64,000 nucleotides of DNA. Origin: Deroplatys truncata (taxonomy: Eukaryota; Arthropoda; Insecta; Mantodea; Mantidae). The position numbers and the translations under genes were made by a program. Below are positions 1 to 11,219 of the stretch, in pieces. Position 1 is the stretch's first letter; every line of letters starts with the position of its first letter. The stretch is from assembly GCA_030765065.1 (NCBI GenBank), contig CM060990.1:212637290-212701289 (forward strand). Direction: 5' to 3'. The notes under the pieces are model-generated. The model did not search any database, was not told where the DNA came from, and worked only from the letters and a program-made list of their open reading frames with translations.

Positions 1-1315
1 GCCTATAAACTAGCATCAGTATCTGGCCTCACACGATAATTTAGCACCTGGGGAAAAAAAGATTTTGTAGCATTTTTATCTGTCACTCTCTCTCTCATTT
101 ACTCACTCACTCTCAACCATCAGGAGAACATTTGATAACAAATTTAACTTAATAAAGTTTCAATTGCATTTTTAGCGCTGCATCCTAGTTTTCCATAGTA
201 AATTAAAATAGTTTTTAACTAATCCAGGTTTATGAAGAATTCCACAATTAACTTCTTTACCCAAGCCCTCCTGAGTTATCGTCATCTCAGTGCAACTTGC
301 TAACGCTGTTTGCTTATCAGCTCGAGCACCTTACAGGCGAATTTCATAAGAGAGGTCAGGGTGTGTGACACGAGACGAGCATACTGTGCACCGTTGTCAT
401 ATGTACAACACTACCAATATTACAATTGTGCGAGAACTTCAATTGAAAATTTTATGAAACTTATGGATGTTATAAGTGCACGTGCAGAGAAAATACCACC
501 TTCGTTTCTTTAAAACCATCCACAGCCAAAATCGCGTTCTTATATTCAAGGTTATCACAGCATAAAAAGCGCAATTAATTCCAATACACACTATTCTGCT
601 TTTTATGGTAAGGATATTAATTCCGTGAAACTACGTCTTTAGGCTTTCAGAAAATTATTAAAAATTGCTTCGCTACTGCAGTATATAGTTTTCATTGTGT
701 AACGGTTGATTCACGCGCTTATATAATGAACTCCGGTCCGGCTCTCGCTCAAACTCCATTTTACTATCAGTAGGTTTTTTTCATATTCTCAGATTACGAC
801 GTTTTGCTCCAGTTTGCGCGGGTATATGTGTGTTGAAACTGTGAAATCACCAATTATCGTATATCATAAATCATTCTGGATTGCAAAGCCCTCAGGATGG
901 TAGTCAAGTGTCTTTGCAATCATCAACGAAATAGTTCTCAAAGAGGGAAACGGTTTGTGCATAAATGGTAAGCTCCCCTTGTCGTCTGTGAAGTTGAGAG
1001 CTTGGCACGCTCGGGTATAGACTTATGGACTGCAATGTAATGTTAGGAGACAAGCATTGACCTCGGTGAATGTCCTGTTGCAGAAATAAATGTCGAAAAA
1101 TTCACCCAAAAAAGACACAAAATTTTGTCTAATCTTAAGATCACTAATCCCAAGGGTTATGTTAAACAATTCCAACAGGTACTGGTTTTGCAATTAAAAT
1201 TTAGATGAGACATACGTCACCATCAGGGATTCCGGGGCTTTTCCTAAAACTGAAAAGCATATAAGATGCCTGCTAGTGTTCTGTTGGCTAATAATACTTT
1301 GCTTTTAAAAGGGTA
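1..1315. other. unassigned AT-rich intergenic sequence
   Basis: I see no coding region, tRNA or recognisable repeat end here. Short open frames (for example at 310-513) have no domain, no codon pattern and no repeat relation to the rest of the window. Confidence 0.5.
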
Positions 1316-1504
1316 GCCTATAGCAATAACATGGCTTCCTTCTGAAGCAAAGTAAAGTCAGTGGTCCCGTGTCGTAGATTTATGGAACATAAAAGAACCT
1401 CAGGCCTGACAGAGACCTCTGAACAAAGCTTCAGGTCTTTCACGCCCAATGTACAATGGAACGCTAAGGACCATATAAGTTAAAGAGCGTCCATAAATAA
1501 AAAT
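1316..1504 (+). repeat. SINE family A, 5'-truncated copy
   Basis: This shares its body with copies at 37655-37912 and 60433-60715. Shared blocks are 'atggcttccttc', 'gtggtcccgtgtcgtagat', 'aaaagaacctcaggcctga', 'gggacgctaaggacc'-like text and the end 'aaagagcgtccataaa'. The tRNA-like head seen in the 60433 copy is missing or unrecognisable here, so this copy is 5'-truncated. All three copies lie in the same orientation. Confidence 0.75.
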
Positions 1505-2349
1505 GAAACTCCAGATAGTAACATCAGGTGTTGATCCATTGTCCCAATGTAAAACAAAGTGTATTATACTTTATTCTTGTTTTTTATTTCAATTAATTTG
1601 AAACTTTCACAGTCGTTTTGTGATATACTGAAAGGACAGAACTCTGAGGGGCTGATGTTAGTTATGGTTTATAGTTTAAGGAGAGTCTTACTGTCTATGT
1701 CGGTAACTTTACATTTCTATACATTAATGCACTTTTGTCAAAAGTGGTATAATATACAAGTATACAATTTCAAAAGTTATTTATTCGAATTTTATGTGTG
1801 CAAAACACTAAGATAGTATAGTATATTTAAATACTATTTTAAAAATGTAGTTAAATTATAATATTAATTTTTCCTAAATTTTAAAAATAAAACAAAACAA
1901 TTTTTTCTGTGATAAAGTGGAGAAACCATTCAGCCTGATGTACGAAACACAATAATGTATGGTGTATAAACTTCACCTTTACAGGTTTCTAAATTTCTGA
2001 GAAAAGTGCACCAACAATACCAAAATAGTATTACTAAGTTATTAGAAATTCGCTGCTTACGAACGTGAAGACTGAAAAATTCTCAGCCGCATCTGAAAGC
2101 AATAGATCACAGACTGCCAAGATGCAGTTACGCCATTAGAACATTCTGCAGATAAGATCCTGTTGCGCTACAACCCGCTTGGGGCTTGGACCTGCCAACC
2201 CGACTGCTGCCCTCACACGCACTTACGCACGGCAGAAGTGGACGATCATCCAACCGATATGGAGAGGTAATGTGGCCAGCATGACGCTTCCCCAGCTGGA
2301 GGCTAGGACCTCTGTCTTTCGCACCTCCTCACTTTCCTCACGATGTTGA
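1505..2349. other. unassigned sequence
   Basis: AT-rich, with GC-richer text from about 2150. No gene or known repeat is supported. Confidence 0.4.
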
Positions 2350-2547
2350 GTGGGCAGCGATGCTATTACCAGAGACCTAAAATCCGCACCCACATTAGTG
2401 GGATCGATTTTGGACACATTACGTGGCCGGAAACCGGAGCTCCACGCTCTAGTTCACAACGCCACAGCGCAGGACACAGATATAAGATACATGAAAATAG
2501 CTTCAGTTGTTCTCGAGGAATCGCTGCCCAAACATAAGGTTGCATAA
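2350..2547 (+). pseudogene. short protein-like fragment of unknown origin
   Basis: A 65-codon open frame stands out from its AT-rich surroundings by base composition and balanced amino acids. It contains 'LVGSILDTLRGRKPELHAL' and continues 'DIRYMKIASVVLEESLPK'. It has no splice signals I trust and no recognised domain. It may be the end of a decayed transposon or host-gene pseudogene. I do not recognise the family. Confidence 0.2.
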
Positions 2548-3365
2548 TTGAAAAATGGGCTAATTAGAACTTAACAATTGTAATAAAGAATGTTTAGGAA
2601 ATACTTCCGTGGTAAAGTTATAGCATATATTAATATAATTTTATTTTAAACATATTTAAGAATAGGAACAAGGGCAACGACATTCATTTGTTTTGTCTAA
2701 TTAATTGAAGAGGACCCCTGAAAACACAAATACATAAATAAATACAATAAAATAAATGCCAGAATATTGATGGGTATTAAAATTACGATACATTCAGTTT
2801 CTTGGTAAAACAATCCATACTTACATTTGGAGAAATATCTTAACGCTCCACAGTTAAATTCAAAAATATCGCTTTCCACTTTTAGAAAAATTCTTACTTA
2901 TAATCTACTTACATCACAATTTACTCAACTACAAATGCATTTCTTTCTATTAAAAACAAGATCGTAAATGATAATGCTCCTGGCATTCGTTTTACTGATG
3001 GCCTACTGCATTCCACGAATTAACTGCTGAAGCCGGACACCCTGGCTCATTATTTCTGCAATTTTTCCTGTTAAACGGCATGTTAACGGGTCCAAAAAGT
3101 CGCAACTGTAACATTAATAAGGAAAATAGTAACAGAAAATAGTTTCAAGATATAATACAGTGAAAGACGTTCAGAAACCCATTATACAACTTATTTGCAA
3201 CCCAGTGTGCGCCTGATATTTACTTTTCAAACCATGTTGTGAACTCGCCACTTAATCATCGAATAGTTAACATTGTCTAGCAATGCCTACTTAGAGCGAC
3301 GTGTTTACGTTTCGAGAGTGCAGTGTCGTTCGTTGTAGTGTGACTTTTATTAGTCTCTTATTACG
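2548..3365. other. unassigned sequence
   Basis: AT-rich. I see nothing I can name. Confidence 0.4.
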
Positions 3366-3640
3366 GAGTGGGATGGCTCAGGTGGTTACGTCTGTGGCCC
3401 GCATTCGGGAGGTTCCGGGATCGGGATCTGACCGCCCAATCTGGCCCTAGGGTTTTTCGTGGTTTCCCCGTCGCCAGTCGAATGCTGGGGAGGTTCATCT
3501 TCTACCACGACTCTCCTTCCTCTCATTTCCTGTACCTATCATCGTCATCTGTTTCAGGATTGTAGGACCAGGCGACGGTGTTCGGCGGGTTGCGGCTTGC
3601 GCTCTGTAAAGGTTTCTTCCCTGGCGTCGCTGCGGTACCG
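3366..3640 (+). repeat. SINE family B, plus-strand copy
   Basis: It begins with a tRNA-like head: 'gatggctcaggtggtta' resembles an A box and is followed by 'ggccc(g/t)cattc(g/t)gga'. It then has the diagnostic 'agggtttttcgtggtttccc' block and 'cgaatgctggggagg'. The same order of blocks occurs inverted at 4429-4571 and at 40610-41178. The B box is degenerate here ('ggttccgggatcgg') and better kept in the inverted copies ('aggttcgatccc'). Confidence 0.7.
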
Positions 3641-4428
3641 CTCATTTATGTCTCAGCGTGGGGCTCCCTCCATGGGACCCTGTAAATTGGTGGCTTGTGG
3701 GCAGGGACTGTGCGGCGTCGGATGCGTTCTATCTGGATACCTTATGGACCCTGTCCATACTTGCATCCGTCGACATCCGGATCTGGTCACCCTTCGGGTC
3801 TCTCCCCTCATCCTTCCCTTCCAAGCGTCACGTTGGAAGCACAATGGCCCGGCTGGCCTGCGTGCGGTGCTTTGCCGCGGTTCCAGGGCCCCTTCGTTAT
3901 ACGTACCTTTTAGTCTCATATTGGCAATACTTTCATTCGTGTTATTGCACTTATTTTCTGTCCGGTGCTTTAGTGATTTATATTAGTGTTATGGCTGACA
4001 CCCTGATTGGATTGGATTGTGAAGCAAGAGGATTCGGCAGCGATCCAGTGAATCTGGATATTGTACCGACGCCCCGCGAGGAGGCGTCCACGGAAGGAAT
4101 GATGTGAAGGAAGACACCGGGCGGCCAGAACCAGGAGTGACGTTACAGCAATGCAGGGTCCTTACAGTTTCCCGATATAGACGCCCCTGCGGTCGGACGG
4201 GCAGACAAAAGACCCGCCCCACACAGGGTCTAACGTCTCCCAGGAGGTACTTCTTATACCCTCGCAGCCAGCCGAACGCCGAGGGATGGAGAAAGTGCAC
4301 AGAGAGCATCCTTTTTCCCTGCCACACCGCACCGAAACACCATTACAGACACTATCATCCCTGGTATAGACCAAACGGAGTGAAGGATGAATGAAATGCT
4401 TAATGGAACGAAATGGAGGAACAGTAAA
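3641..4428. repeat. GC-rich unit between two inverted SINE-B heads
   Basis: This block is clearly GC-richer than its surroundings. It contains several overlapping open frames that look like by-products of composition, not genes: no domain, and none favoured over the others. It sits between SINE-B heads that point toward each other, so it may be SINE tails, another repeat, or an element bounded by the inverted pair. Confidence 0.4.
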
Positions 4429-4571
4429 CTCAGAGGATGTAAGAAACCACTCCAGCATTCTCCTGACGACTCGGGAAAATCCCCGAAAAACCCCATCAGT
4501 CATCAGGGATCGAACCTAGGACCTTCAGAATGCGGGCCATATACATTACCGCCTGAGCTATTCCACTCGGC
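4429..4571 (-). repeat. SINE family B, inverted copy
   Basis: Read on the minus strand it gives 'gagtggaatagctcaggcgg' (A-box-like), 'ggcccgcattctgaaggtcc', a good B box 'aggttcgatccc', then 'ggggtttttcggggattttc'. It is the same family as 3366-3640 and 40610-41178. Confidence 0.75.
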
Positions 4572-6984
4572 ACCTACCTCATACTGGGCAGCTAACTTAT
4601 TCAACGATGTAGTCATGATATCAACACAAGGAGCAACTTAGATCACAACTGTAGCTGACGGAACCTTTACCTCAACGGGTCCAGGGAATTTTGCTTAACA
4701 CCTCCATGCTCGAATTTCAGCTTATTCTCTTCCCACGGATCATGAATTGTGGGCTATAAAGCGACTTCGAAACGTTGAGGTTATCTGTCCCATTAGACGG
4801 AGAAATAGGTTCGGAAACTAGCCCTATTTTACCCACTGCTCGCTTGATTTCGCCCTGTCGGCTGATGGTACTCCTGTACCGTTTCCTTCTAGCCTACATT
4901 ATGCTTAATCTTTGCTTCCCCTTCCTGTTATTGTCACCGATTGTAACGGCGTTACCTCCAAACGGAGTAACATTAACAGATACAGCACTACTTGCCATAA
5001 ATCTTGTTACGTCTTCATTGAAAGTCTGAACTACAATACAAAATGTAATCATAACGTACGACTAAACTTTCAACATGCATTCCTTCATGTAGAAGAAGAA
5101 AATACGTTATATGGATCACTTTATTTTTATGTTGGATCGAATTTTATATAACTCTTCATAGTACATTAATCTTCGTAAATACAATGCGCCTGAACCTAGA
5201 CTTCCCAGGAAGGTTTCCCACTCCAGCGCTTCCCCATTTCTTTCTCCGCAACCTCGTTTGTCTTGTTTATAGCAGTTACCACCCTCCCTGATAACCCATA
5301 TTCCCTATTTGTCCCCACGTCTCGGCCATCTCACGCCCTCTGCTATCTCTGGTGTAGCGTTCGTTGAACAAATGCTAGAGCTTATAGTTCCGATAATTAC
5401 TGAAATCCCCCATCTGTTGGAGGTTGTTTTCAACGTCATGTTCTTCATGAATTTTTCAAATCTTTCTTAGAACGTCCATAACTCCTGTACTCCACCACCA
5501 TGGACAGTGCTTTCGTTATGCTAAAAGCCGCTTTACAGTGGAACTGTCATTCCCTTCATGCTAATAGAACCTGTGTTTTAAGAGATCCTGGTACTCACAA
5601 CGTTTCCGTTGCTCTTTTATCCTTAACTTGGTTGACACCCGTTATGGACTTTAAAATTTCCTTCTGTACCTTGCTCCGCGACGACGGAACTGCTGGCAGG
5701 TGGGGTTGGGAATTCTCGTTTTCCTCGCTAGTACATGTTATTGTGATTGTAGATCATTCTCTTTTCCAGTACTTTCAAGCGTTAGATGCCAAGGTGTTAC
5801 TCTGCCAGCGGTAGGACACTTTCCCTATACTGTCCACCCAGGAGTACTATTAATGGCACCATGTCATGGAACAACTAGATGCTCTTGTCTTAGTCTGTGT
5901 ATATTTAAATCCACACAGCACTATGTGAAGTTGCGCACTGGCAGATGATCAAGGAAAGCTTTATTGCATCACATCGAGGTATCTGAACTGATTTTATTAA
6001 ATACTGGCTCCCCAGATCTCCTCTGCACAACAATGCACAGACTCTCCGCTATTGAGCTAACGCTTTGCTCACAGTGTCTCTCTTATAAGCTCCATTAAAG
6101 GATTCTCCCGTATACCATGGGCTGCAGGCATTTTCCTATAGAAATTTTGGCTGTCACTTCACCAAGCTCCTATTTTTGTTGGCCTACTTAACAGAATCTA
6201 TGTCGGCCTGACTGAATTTGTTACTGATGCAAGATTATGGCATCTCTCCATCAGATTCCTCCAGACCTTTCAGCTTTGGAGAAGTACGAGGCTCTGCTGC
6301 AATGCATCGTCAATATGCGTGTCTTCTATTCCGCAGAAATAGCTCATAACCAAACTCCCTGGTGCCGCTATATCGTGACGGATTCCAACATGTATTCGTA
6401 TGAAAGCGAAGGGGAAGTTGGCTATCTGTAATTACAGACTCTACTCTACTGATTAAATCTTGTAACTTATAGAAGAACAGTTACTGAGAGAAAACAATTT
6501 CTGAAACGCTGAAAGCTGGACTGTTAGAGAGCCTATTGTGCCTATATCTCTAAGAAAACGTCCCTACCAAGTGCTAGAACTTTCATCAACAAACTGAAGA
6601 AGAAACCCGTTTCACCAAAGTCACTACGCTGCTGTATAGGTGCCTTCACTGATATGATTGCTCCGCCTTCGGTAGCTTCTACCCCACCTTGTATACCATC
6701 CTCTGCTACCGAGATAACACGTCCTTCTTTGATTTAGCCATTTTCATATGCTGCGCTGGAAAGTGTGACCAGACAGGCGGTTAAATCTGCTCCGGAATAT
6801 GTTCAGAGTTTTTTCTTATGTTTGCCACGACTTACGAACCTATCCTACACTTATTCTGAAAAGTCATTTTTTCACAATCGCTATGAGTTTCACATTTTGA
6901 AGCTTTCCATGCCTTCCTTACCTTCTGAGCCTACTCCATAATAATTCCTTAATAGCCCTGTTTCCCACTTTTTGTGCACTGCGT
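4572..6984. other. unassigned sequence, possibly decayed LINE body
   Basis: No domain can be supported. Because an RNase H remnant follows on the plus strand at 6985-7350, part of this stretch could be the eroded reverse transcriptase of the same element, but I cannot find its YADD box. Confidence 0.3.
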
Positions 6985-7350
6985 GAGCTGGTTATATCCA
7001 GATCTATACTGATGGCTCTAAAGCTACCACTAGAGTTGGTTAGGCTTATTATTAGTTCTTCTGAATATGCTCGAATTTATTTACCTGTGGCAGCTTCTAA
7101 CCATACGGCCGAAATTTTAGCCATCCGAGGTGCTTTACACTAAGCAATCCCCGGCGCTTTCCCAAGATGTTAATTTTAATGCATGCTAAAAGTGTGTTTG
7201 CAGAGGCCAGAACATCCGTTATGGAACACTGATCTGCACCAGTATTTTTACGAAATTCTTCATCTTATGAGTGTTGCTACAGCTAACGGTCAGCAAGTTC
7301 ATCCTTCAGGAATTAAAGGACATGCAGAAAAAATAATCTTCAAAGAGTAT
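6985..7350 (+). pseudogene. non-LTR retrotransposon RNase H fragment
   Basis: Plus-strand frames give 'IYTDGSKATT', then 'YARIYLPVAASNHTAEILAI' and 'PEHPLWNTDLHQYF', with a 'GIKGHAEK' block. This is the DGS - AEL - SD - GH.G order of the RNase H domain found at the end of Jockey/I-like LINE ORF2. It is broken by stops and frameshifts. The piece stops just before the left end of the Polinton, so the Polinton may have inserted into or beside it. Confidence 0.6.
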
Positions 7351-7800
7351 TAGGCAATCTGACTAAAGAAACGTTACATATGGAGAATTCCAATGCATCA
7401 CACTTCTATTTAAAGACTTTTGTCAGACTACGGTGCGTTAATTTTCAATGCTGAAGTATGGAATGGTGTTTTACGAAAGCTTCGAAAGCAAGTTTATGCG
7501 AACATTCAGGAAAACATATAGACAAGAATAATGGTTCGATATTCACCACATAGCGTATAGGTTTACCACCATCATAGTGCCGATTTGCCATGGCTGTTTC
7601 CCTCAAACCCATACCATATGCATGCATCCGGTTCTTCAATCCGTTTCTATGATATTCCAAAACATGCTGACTTTAGCTACATATTGTTTAGTTGTTCACA
7701 GTAAACGCTTCAAAGCCATACCTTCGCCAATGCCCTTCAATCCTTATCGACTACCTTTTCTGTTAGCGTGAGCTCTTTATTACACTCTTCTGGGGAAAGC
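7351..7800. other. left flank of the Polinton
   Basis: No gene is supported. The last six bases before the element are 'gaaagc'. They do not match the six bases after its right end ('actcgg'). Confidence 0.5.
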
Positions 7801-7937
7801 AGTATATTCCCCTCGGGAGATAGACACAGTATTCAGGTTACTGGCGCCAAGGTAGAGGTATACTTACGTCCTTGAGGGAATCCCCAGTCCTTGAAATGAG
7901 TCAGTAAACTGTTGCGGAGACCTGCCTCGACGAGGGG
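7801..7937 (+). repeat. Polinton left terminal inverted repeat
   Basis: It starts 'agtatattcccctcggga' and includes 'caggttactggcgccaaggt' and 'tccttgaaatgagtcagtaa'. Each block is found, reverse-complemented, in the right repeat with a few differences. Similarity fades after 'cgacgaggg'. Confidence 0.92.
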
Positions 7938-8134
7938 TATAATTAAAAGGGAATTCCCTTATTGACCTTGAAAACATGAGCGTTTTTTATTTCTAAGGAA
8001 GAAAAATTGTTTTAGTGGCGTAAAACACCAAAAGTTATTTATTACGTAATAAAAAGGTATTTAATAAGATTATAGTGTTTTATATTAATAGTATTGTATT
8101 AAACGTGCAAAAAAGAGAAAGGTATAGGATAAAA

Positions 8135-9076
8135 ATGTATGTATTTATAGTGATGATGGTGGCACTTTCGAGTACTAGCGAGAAAGGAGAGAATTGCGTT
8201 AGTTTTGGAAGATGTGGATTCGAGGTTGATACTGATACGGGTCATTTGCAGAACGCAACGATGTCACAAGTATTGTGAAGTACTGTCAAATTGTTATTGT
8301 ATATATAAAAAGGATGGAATATGTATATTTAATGCTAAATCCACAGATATAAAAAGTATTAAACATGTATATACGTGTCCAAAACCTGTAACAAAATGTC
8401 AGGCAGGAAGGAGGTGTACTCTAATGTATTATAATAATATACCTGTCGGAGAGGTGCAGTGCGAAATGGGCTATATGATGAATGAGGTTTCCGAGTGCAT
8501 TACGACACATGCAAATCAAGAGGGGTGTAACTTTCGGGATACTTCCGTGAATATGATTGCAAACGATGATAAACTGGTATTGGTCGATATGGTAGACTAT
8601 AGAGAACTGGAAGTTAGCTTCAAAAGAAACAGAATTGATTACTCTATATAGTATGACTGACGATATGAATGCTTATTTTAAAGACAACTACATATATGGT
8701 TTTGGACAGAGTGGAGATGGAGAATGGAAATTAAAGACAGAAAACAAAAGTGTTATAACGGGAAGGGCAAAAAGATTCGTATCTAGGTGGGCCGCTGAAG
8801 GTACGTTTAACATTAGGTCAGAATGTGGTCAGGGGTCTACCGAATCTGGAGGGCGTATCTCCGTAGAGAGGTTGAGGAGAGCTGCGTTTTAAAAATGTAA
8901 GACTTCCCTTGGTAAGGTTAAGCAAAAGCTTGTAAGAGAATCTAATGAAAAGGCGAAAAATTCGAATCAAAAAATTAATTTATTATCCGAAGAAAATAAA
9001 AGAATTAAAGAATATTTGGAAAAAATCAGGTACCATGATAGCAAGTTTGAAGAGGGAATTGGAAGTTCGAAAAAAT
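8135..9076 (+). pseudogene. secreted Cys-rich protein with coiled-coil tail
   Basis: The chosen Met begins a signal-peptide-like stretch (MYVFIVMMVALSSTS). A Cys-dense domain of about 100 residues follows (spaced C, CxxC, CxC and CxxGxxC pairs), then a 'RAKR' basic site near 8765, then a charged heptad-like region (KLVRESNEKAKNSNQ..., ...LLSEENKRIKEYLEK). The frame shifts near 8255 and 8630, and there is a stop at 8890-8892 with open reading after it in the same frame. A LINE fragment interrupts it at about 9077, and similar charged coiled-coil text resumes at 9646. Signal peptide plus Cys-rich ectodomain plus coil suggests a surface or secreted glycoprotein. I see no membrane anchor and recognise no family, so function is open. 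Confidence 0.55.
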
Positions 9077-9645
9077 AATTTATCTGTTGTTGTTCACCAA
9101 TGACACTGAGAATTAATTGATCTGCATCATTTTCACTCTGGCTTCCCAATATAAAGTCTGTAAGTTATCACTTTTAAGGCCTTTGCATTTGGCGAGATGT
9201 TTTGTTCAGGATGACATTTTCTTCACAGAGAGTGCACTTGGGTGTAGGTAGGCATCCTATCTTGTAGAGGTGTTCTGTGAGGTAATCGTGGCCAGTTGCC
9301 ATCCTAAATAAGGCCACTGCAGTCTTCCTTGGCAGTTTTTGTGTATCAACTCTATCTTTAATATTCTGGTAATCTTTATCCTTTAATTAATCTTCTTCAT
9401 CAAGCCTCTGCTGTCGTCTGTAATGTTTTAATGTTATTTAATTGTTTATTTATTTCTATTTGTCCTACAGGTTTTATTTGTTGTATTTCACCTTTCTTTG
9501 CGAATCGTTCCGCATGTTCATTGCCCAAAAGTCCAACATGAGCTGGGATCCATTGCAGAGTGACATGACTTCTAGTTTCAACTACTTTTATTAGGCTTCC
9601 TATTTCTTTAATGTTTCTTGTTGATTTATTATTGTAATTTACGAG
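9077..9645 (-). mobile_element. LINE 3' fragment (RNase H and Cys/His tail)
   Basis: The minus strand reads 'VTLQWIPAHVGLLGNEHAER', the conserved 'W.P.H.G..GNE.AD'-type RNase H block. It is followed by 'LPRKTAVALFRMATGHDYL' and 'LPTPKCTLCEEN', the post-RNase H zinc-knuckle region of Jockey/I-type LINEs. A 5'-truncated, decayed copy lies antisense inside the Polinton's first gene. Its exact edges are uncertain by some tens of bases. Confidence 0.75.
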
Positions 9646-9905
9646 GATTTAGTTGACAGTATTAAAAGAAATGCACATAATATATATGCTCAATTTCAAG
9701 AATTAAAAACTGTAATATCAAAATTAACTAAAACGCGGGCGTGCACAGATGTGAGAAATGATGAGAAGGCTGATATGTCTGTAAACTGAGGAATTAGAAG
9801 GAGAAAAACAAGAACAGGAGATTGGGGAGATTGGAGGAAGAAGAAGTGAAGAGGAAAAGGAAGAAGCTGAAAAATTTAATGACGATTTTGCATATATTAC
9901 AAAGT
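9646..9905 (+). pseudogene. coiled-coil and acidic tail, continuation of the 8135 gene
   Basis: Open text 'IKRNAHNIYAQFQELKTVI' is followed, after a frameshift near 9790, by a Glu-rich stretch ('EELEGEKQEQEIGEIGG', then 'SEEEKEEAEKF'). Composition and position fit the distal part of the gene interrupted by the LINE. It could instead be a separate small gene. Confidence 0.4.
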
Positions 9906-10068
9906 AGGATGTTAGACGGGAGTGATGATTTCTTCATACATAAATTGAAATACGTAAAATGGCACTGTATTTTTTATTTTAATATTAATTTTACATTTAT
10001 TTTTACCTAAATAAATCGGATACAATGGCCCGCCCACACCAAGAGCATGTAGGATAGCATAACTATTT

Positions 10069-10545
10069 TTACAAATTTATTACAGGTATATTGCATGTTT
10101 CAGATATAAACTTTTCGCTCAAATTACTGAGTATCAATAGTTCTTCCCAATCAAACTTGTCCTTGTGATCTTTTGCAAATGATTCAGAAAGTTCTTCATG
10201 CAGAGTAACTTCAAGCCAATCTAATTTGTCTGCATATTTTCTTGTGGTTTTTTCTGTTAGTATTTGTTTACAATACACATGATCCCATTTTATACATGTT
10301 ACACATTCATCTATCACATTTTGGGATATTTTTTTTAAATAAACACATCCAGGTCCAGTGTAAATGTTCTCTAAATTGTATGATGAACTCATCACGTAAC
10401 TTAAAATATAGGATAATACTGCTCCAATCAAATTTGTTGCTGAACTTACGCATGATATCTTTCGAAAATTCTATGGGATTTACTGTACAATTTGGAACAT
10501 TTTTCTGGATTAAGTTTTTAAAAATAAAAAAATTACTCTATGTAT
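10069..10545 (-). pseudogene. DW-repeat protein (large-DNA-virus type)
   Basis: The minus-strand product has repeats of about 20 residues built on 'F..KFDW', each with a later 'LSE.FI'-like end: 'FSNKFDWSSI', 'REHLHWTW', 'CIKWDHV', 'YADKLDWLEV', 'HKDKFDWEEL' then 'LSEKFI'. Such K-(D/V/L)-W repeat proteins are common in mimiviruses, iridoviruses and other nucleocytoplasmic viruses, and their role is unknown. The longest clean stretch is 10069-10431 (120 codons). The N-terminal repeats lie in another frame, so there is at least one frameshift near 10430. Its tail-to-tail partner on the right is the dUTPase gene, also on the minus strand. Confidence 0.55.
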
Positions 10546-10595
10546 CATAGTATGAGTTTATGAACATATTAGTTAGTATGTTTTTATTGATATTT

Positions 10596-11219
10596 TCATA
10601 AGCACCCAAAGAAGCTATTGGTGAAATTGAACAATATAATGTTTATCGTGCCGGTATAATCTTTATCAATGACACCGCCTAATACAAACGAATTTCTTAT
10701 TGCTGCACTTGATCTGATAGTAACAAGCCCGTATGTATCTCTTGGTAGTCTTATGGAAATTTTAAGGTCAATTACTGTGTTACTCCATGGCAACACTTTT
10801 ATACTTTTCGGAACGAGCAAATTATACCCCCAAGATCCGTACTTTCTTACTGGTGATTTTGCTGTATTATCGTGTAAGCTGTAACACAGCTTGCTGTCCT
10901 CTGACGTACCTTGGATGACCACAACGTCGTCGTCTTCTTGCTGCTTCTGGATAATGTCTTCTTGCTGTTTCCGGATGACCACGATGTCGCCTTCTTGCTG
11001 CTTCTGGATGATGTCTTCTTGCTGCTTTTGAATGACAACGATGTCGTCGTCTTTTTGCTGCCTGGCGTCGTTTTCTTTAATTATATTTACTGGTGAGGAG
11101 ATATCTGTTTCATTTTGTAGAGTAACCTGCTGTGGTGTTTTATCTTCATTGAAATAGTTATCAAAGCTTTTCGCATGCCAGCACAAGCATTCTACGTCCT
11201 CCTGGTGTGGGCAAGCCAT
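10596..11219 (-). CDS. dUTPase-like protein with low-complexity linker
   Basis: The frame of 207 codons is intact. The N-terminus (MACPHQEDVECLCWHAKSF) is short and Cys/His-rich. Residues about 58-105 are a Gln/Asp/Ile repeat ('VVIQKQQEDIIQKQQ' repeated about three times). The C-terminal part has trimeric dUTPase motifs I ('SWGYNLL', with Asn where Asp is usual), II ('IRSSAA') and III ('GGVIDKDYTG', with the catalytic Asp-rich loop and Tyr). The enzyme family hydrolyses dUTP to dUMP to keep uracil out of viral DNA. Motifs IV and V are missing: the frame stops soon after 'IILFNF', so the domain is about 80 residues where about 140 is normal. It is likely inactive or C-terminally truncated. Confidence 0.75.
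   Translation of the reverse strand: MACPHQEDVECLCWHAKSFDNYFNEDKTPQQVTLQNETDISSPVNIIKENDARQQKDDDIVVIQKQQEDIIQKQQEGDIVVIRKQQEDIIQKQQEDDDVVVIQGTSEDSKLCYSLHDNTAKSPVRKYGSWGYNLLVPKSIKVLPWSNTVIDLKISIRLPRDTYGLVTIRSSAAIRNSFVLGGVIDKDYTGTINIILFNFTNSFFGCL

Noticed and set aside
3459-4503. Cluster of long overlapping frames on both strands
   Set aside because: High GC content lowers stop frequency. None has a domain and the region is bounded by SINE heads.
10847-11096. Frames over the Gln-rich repeat on both strands
   Set aside because: Shadows of the dUTPase linker repeat.
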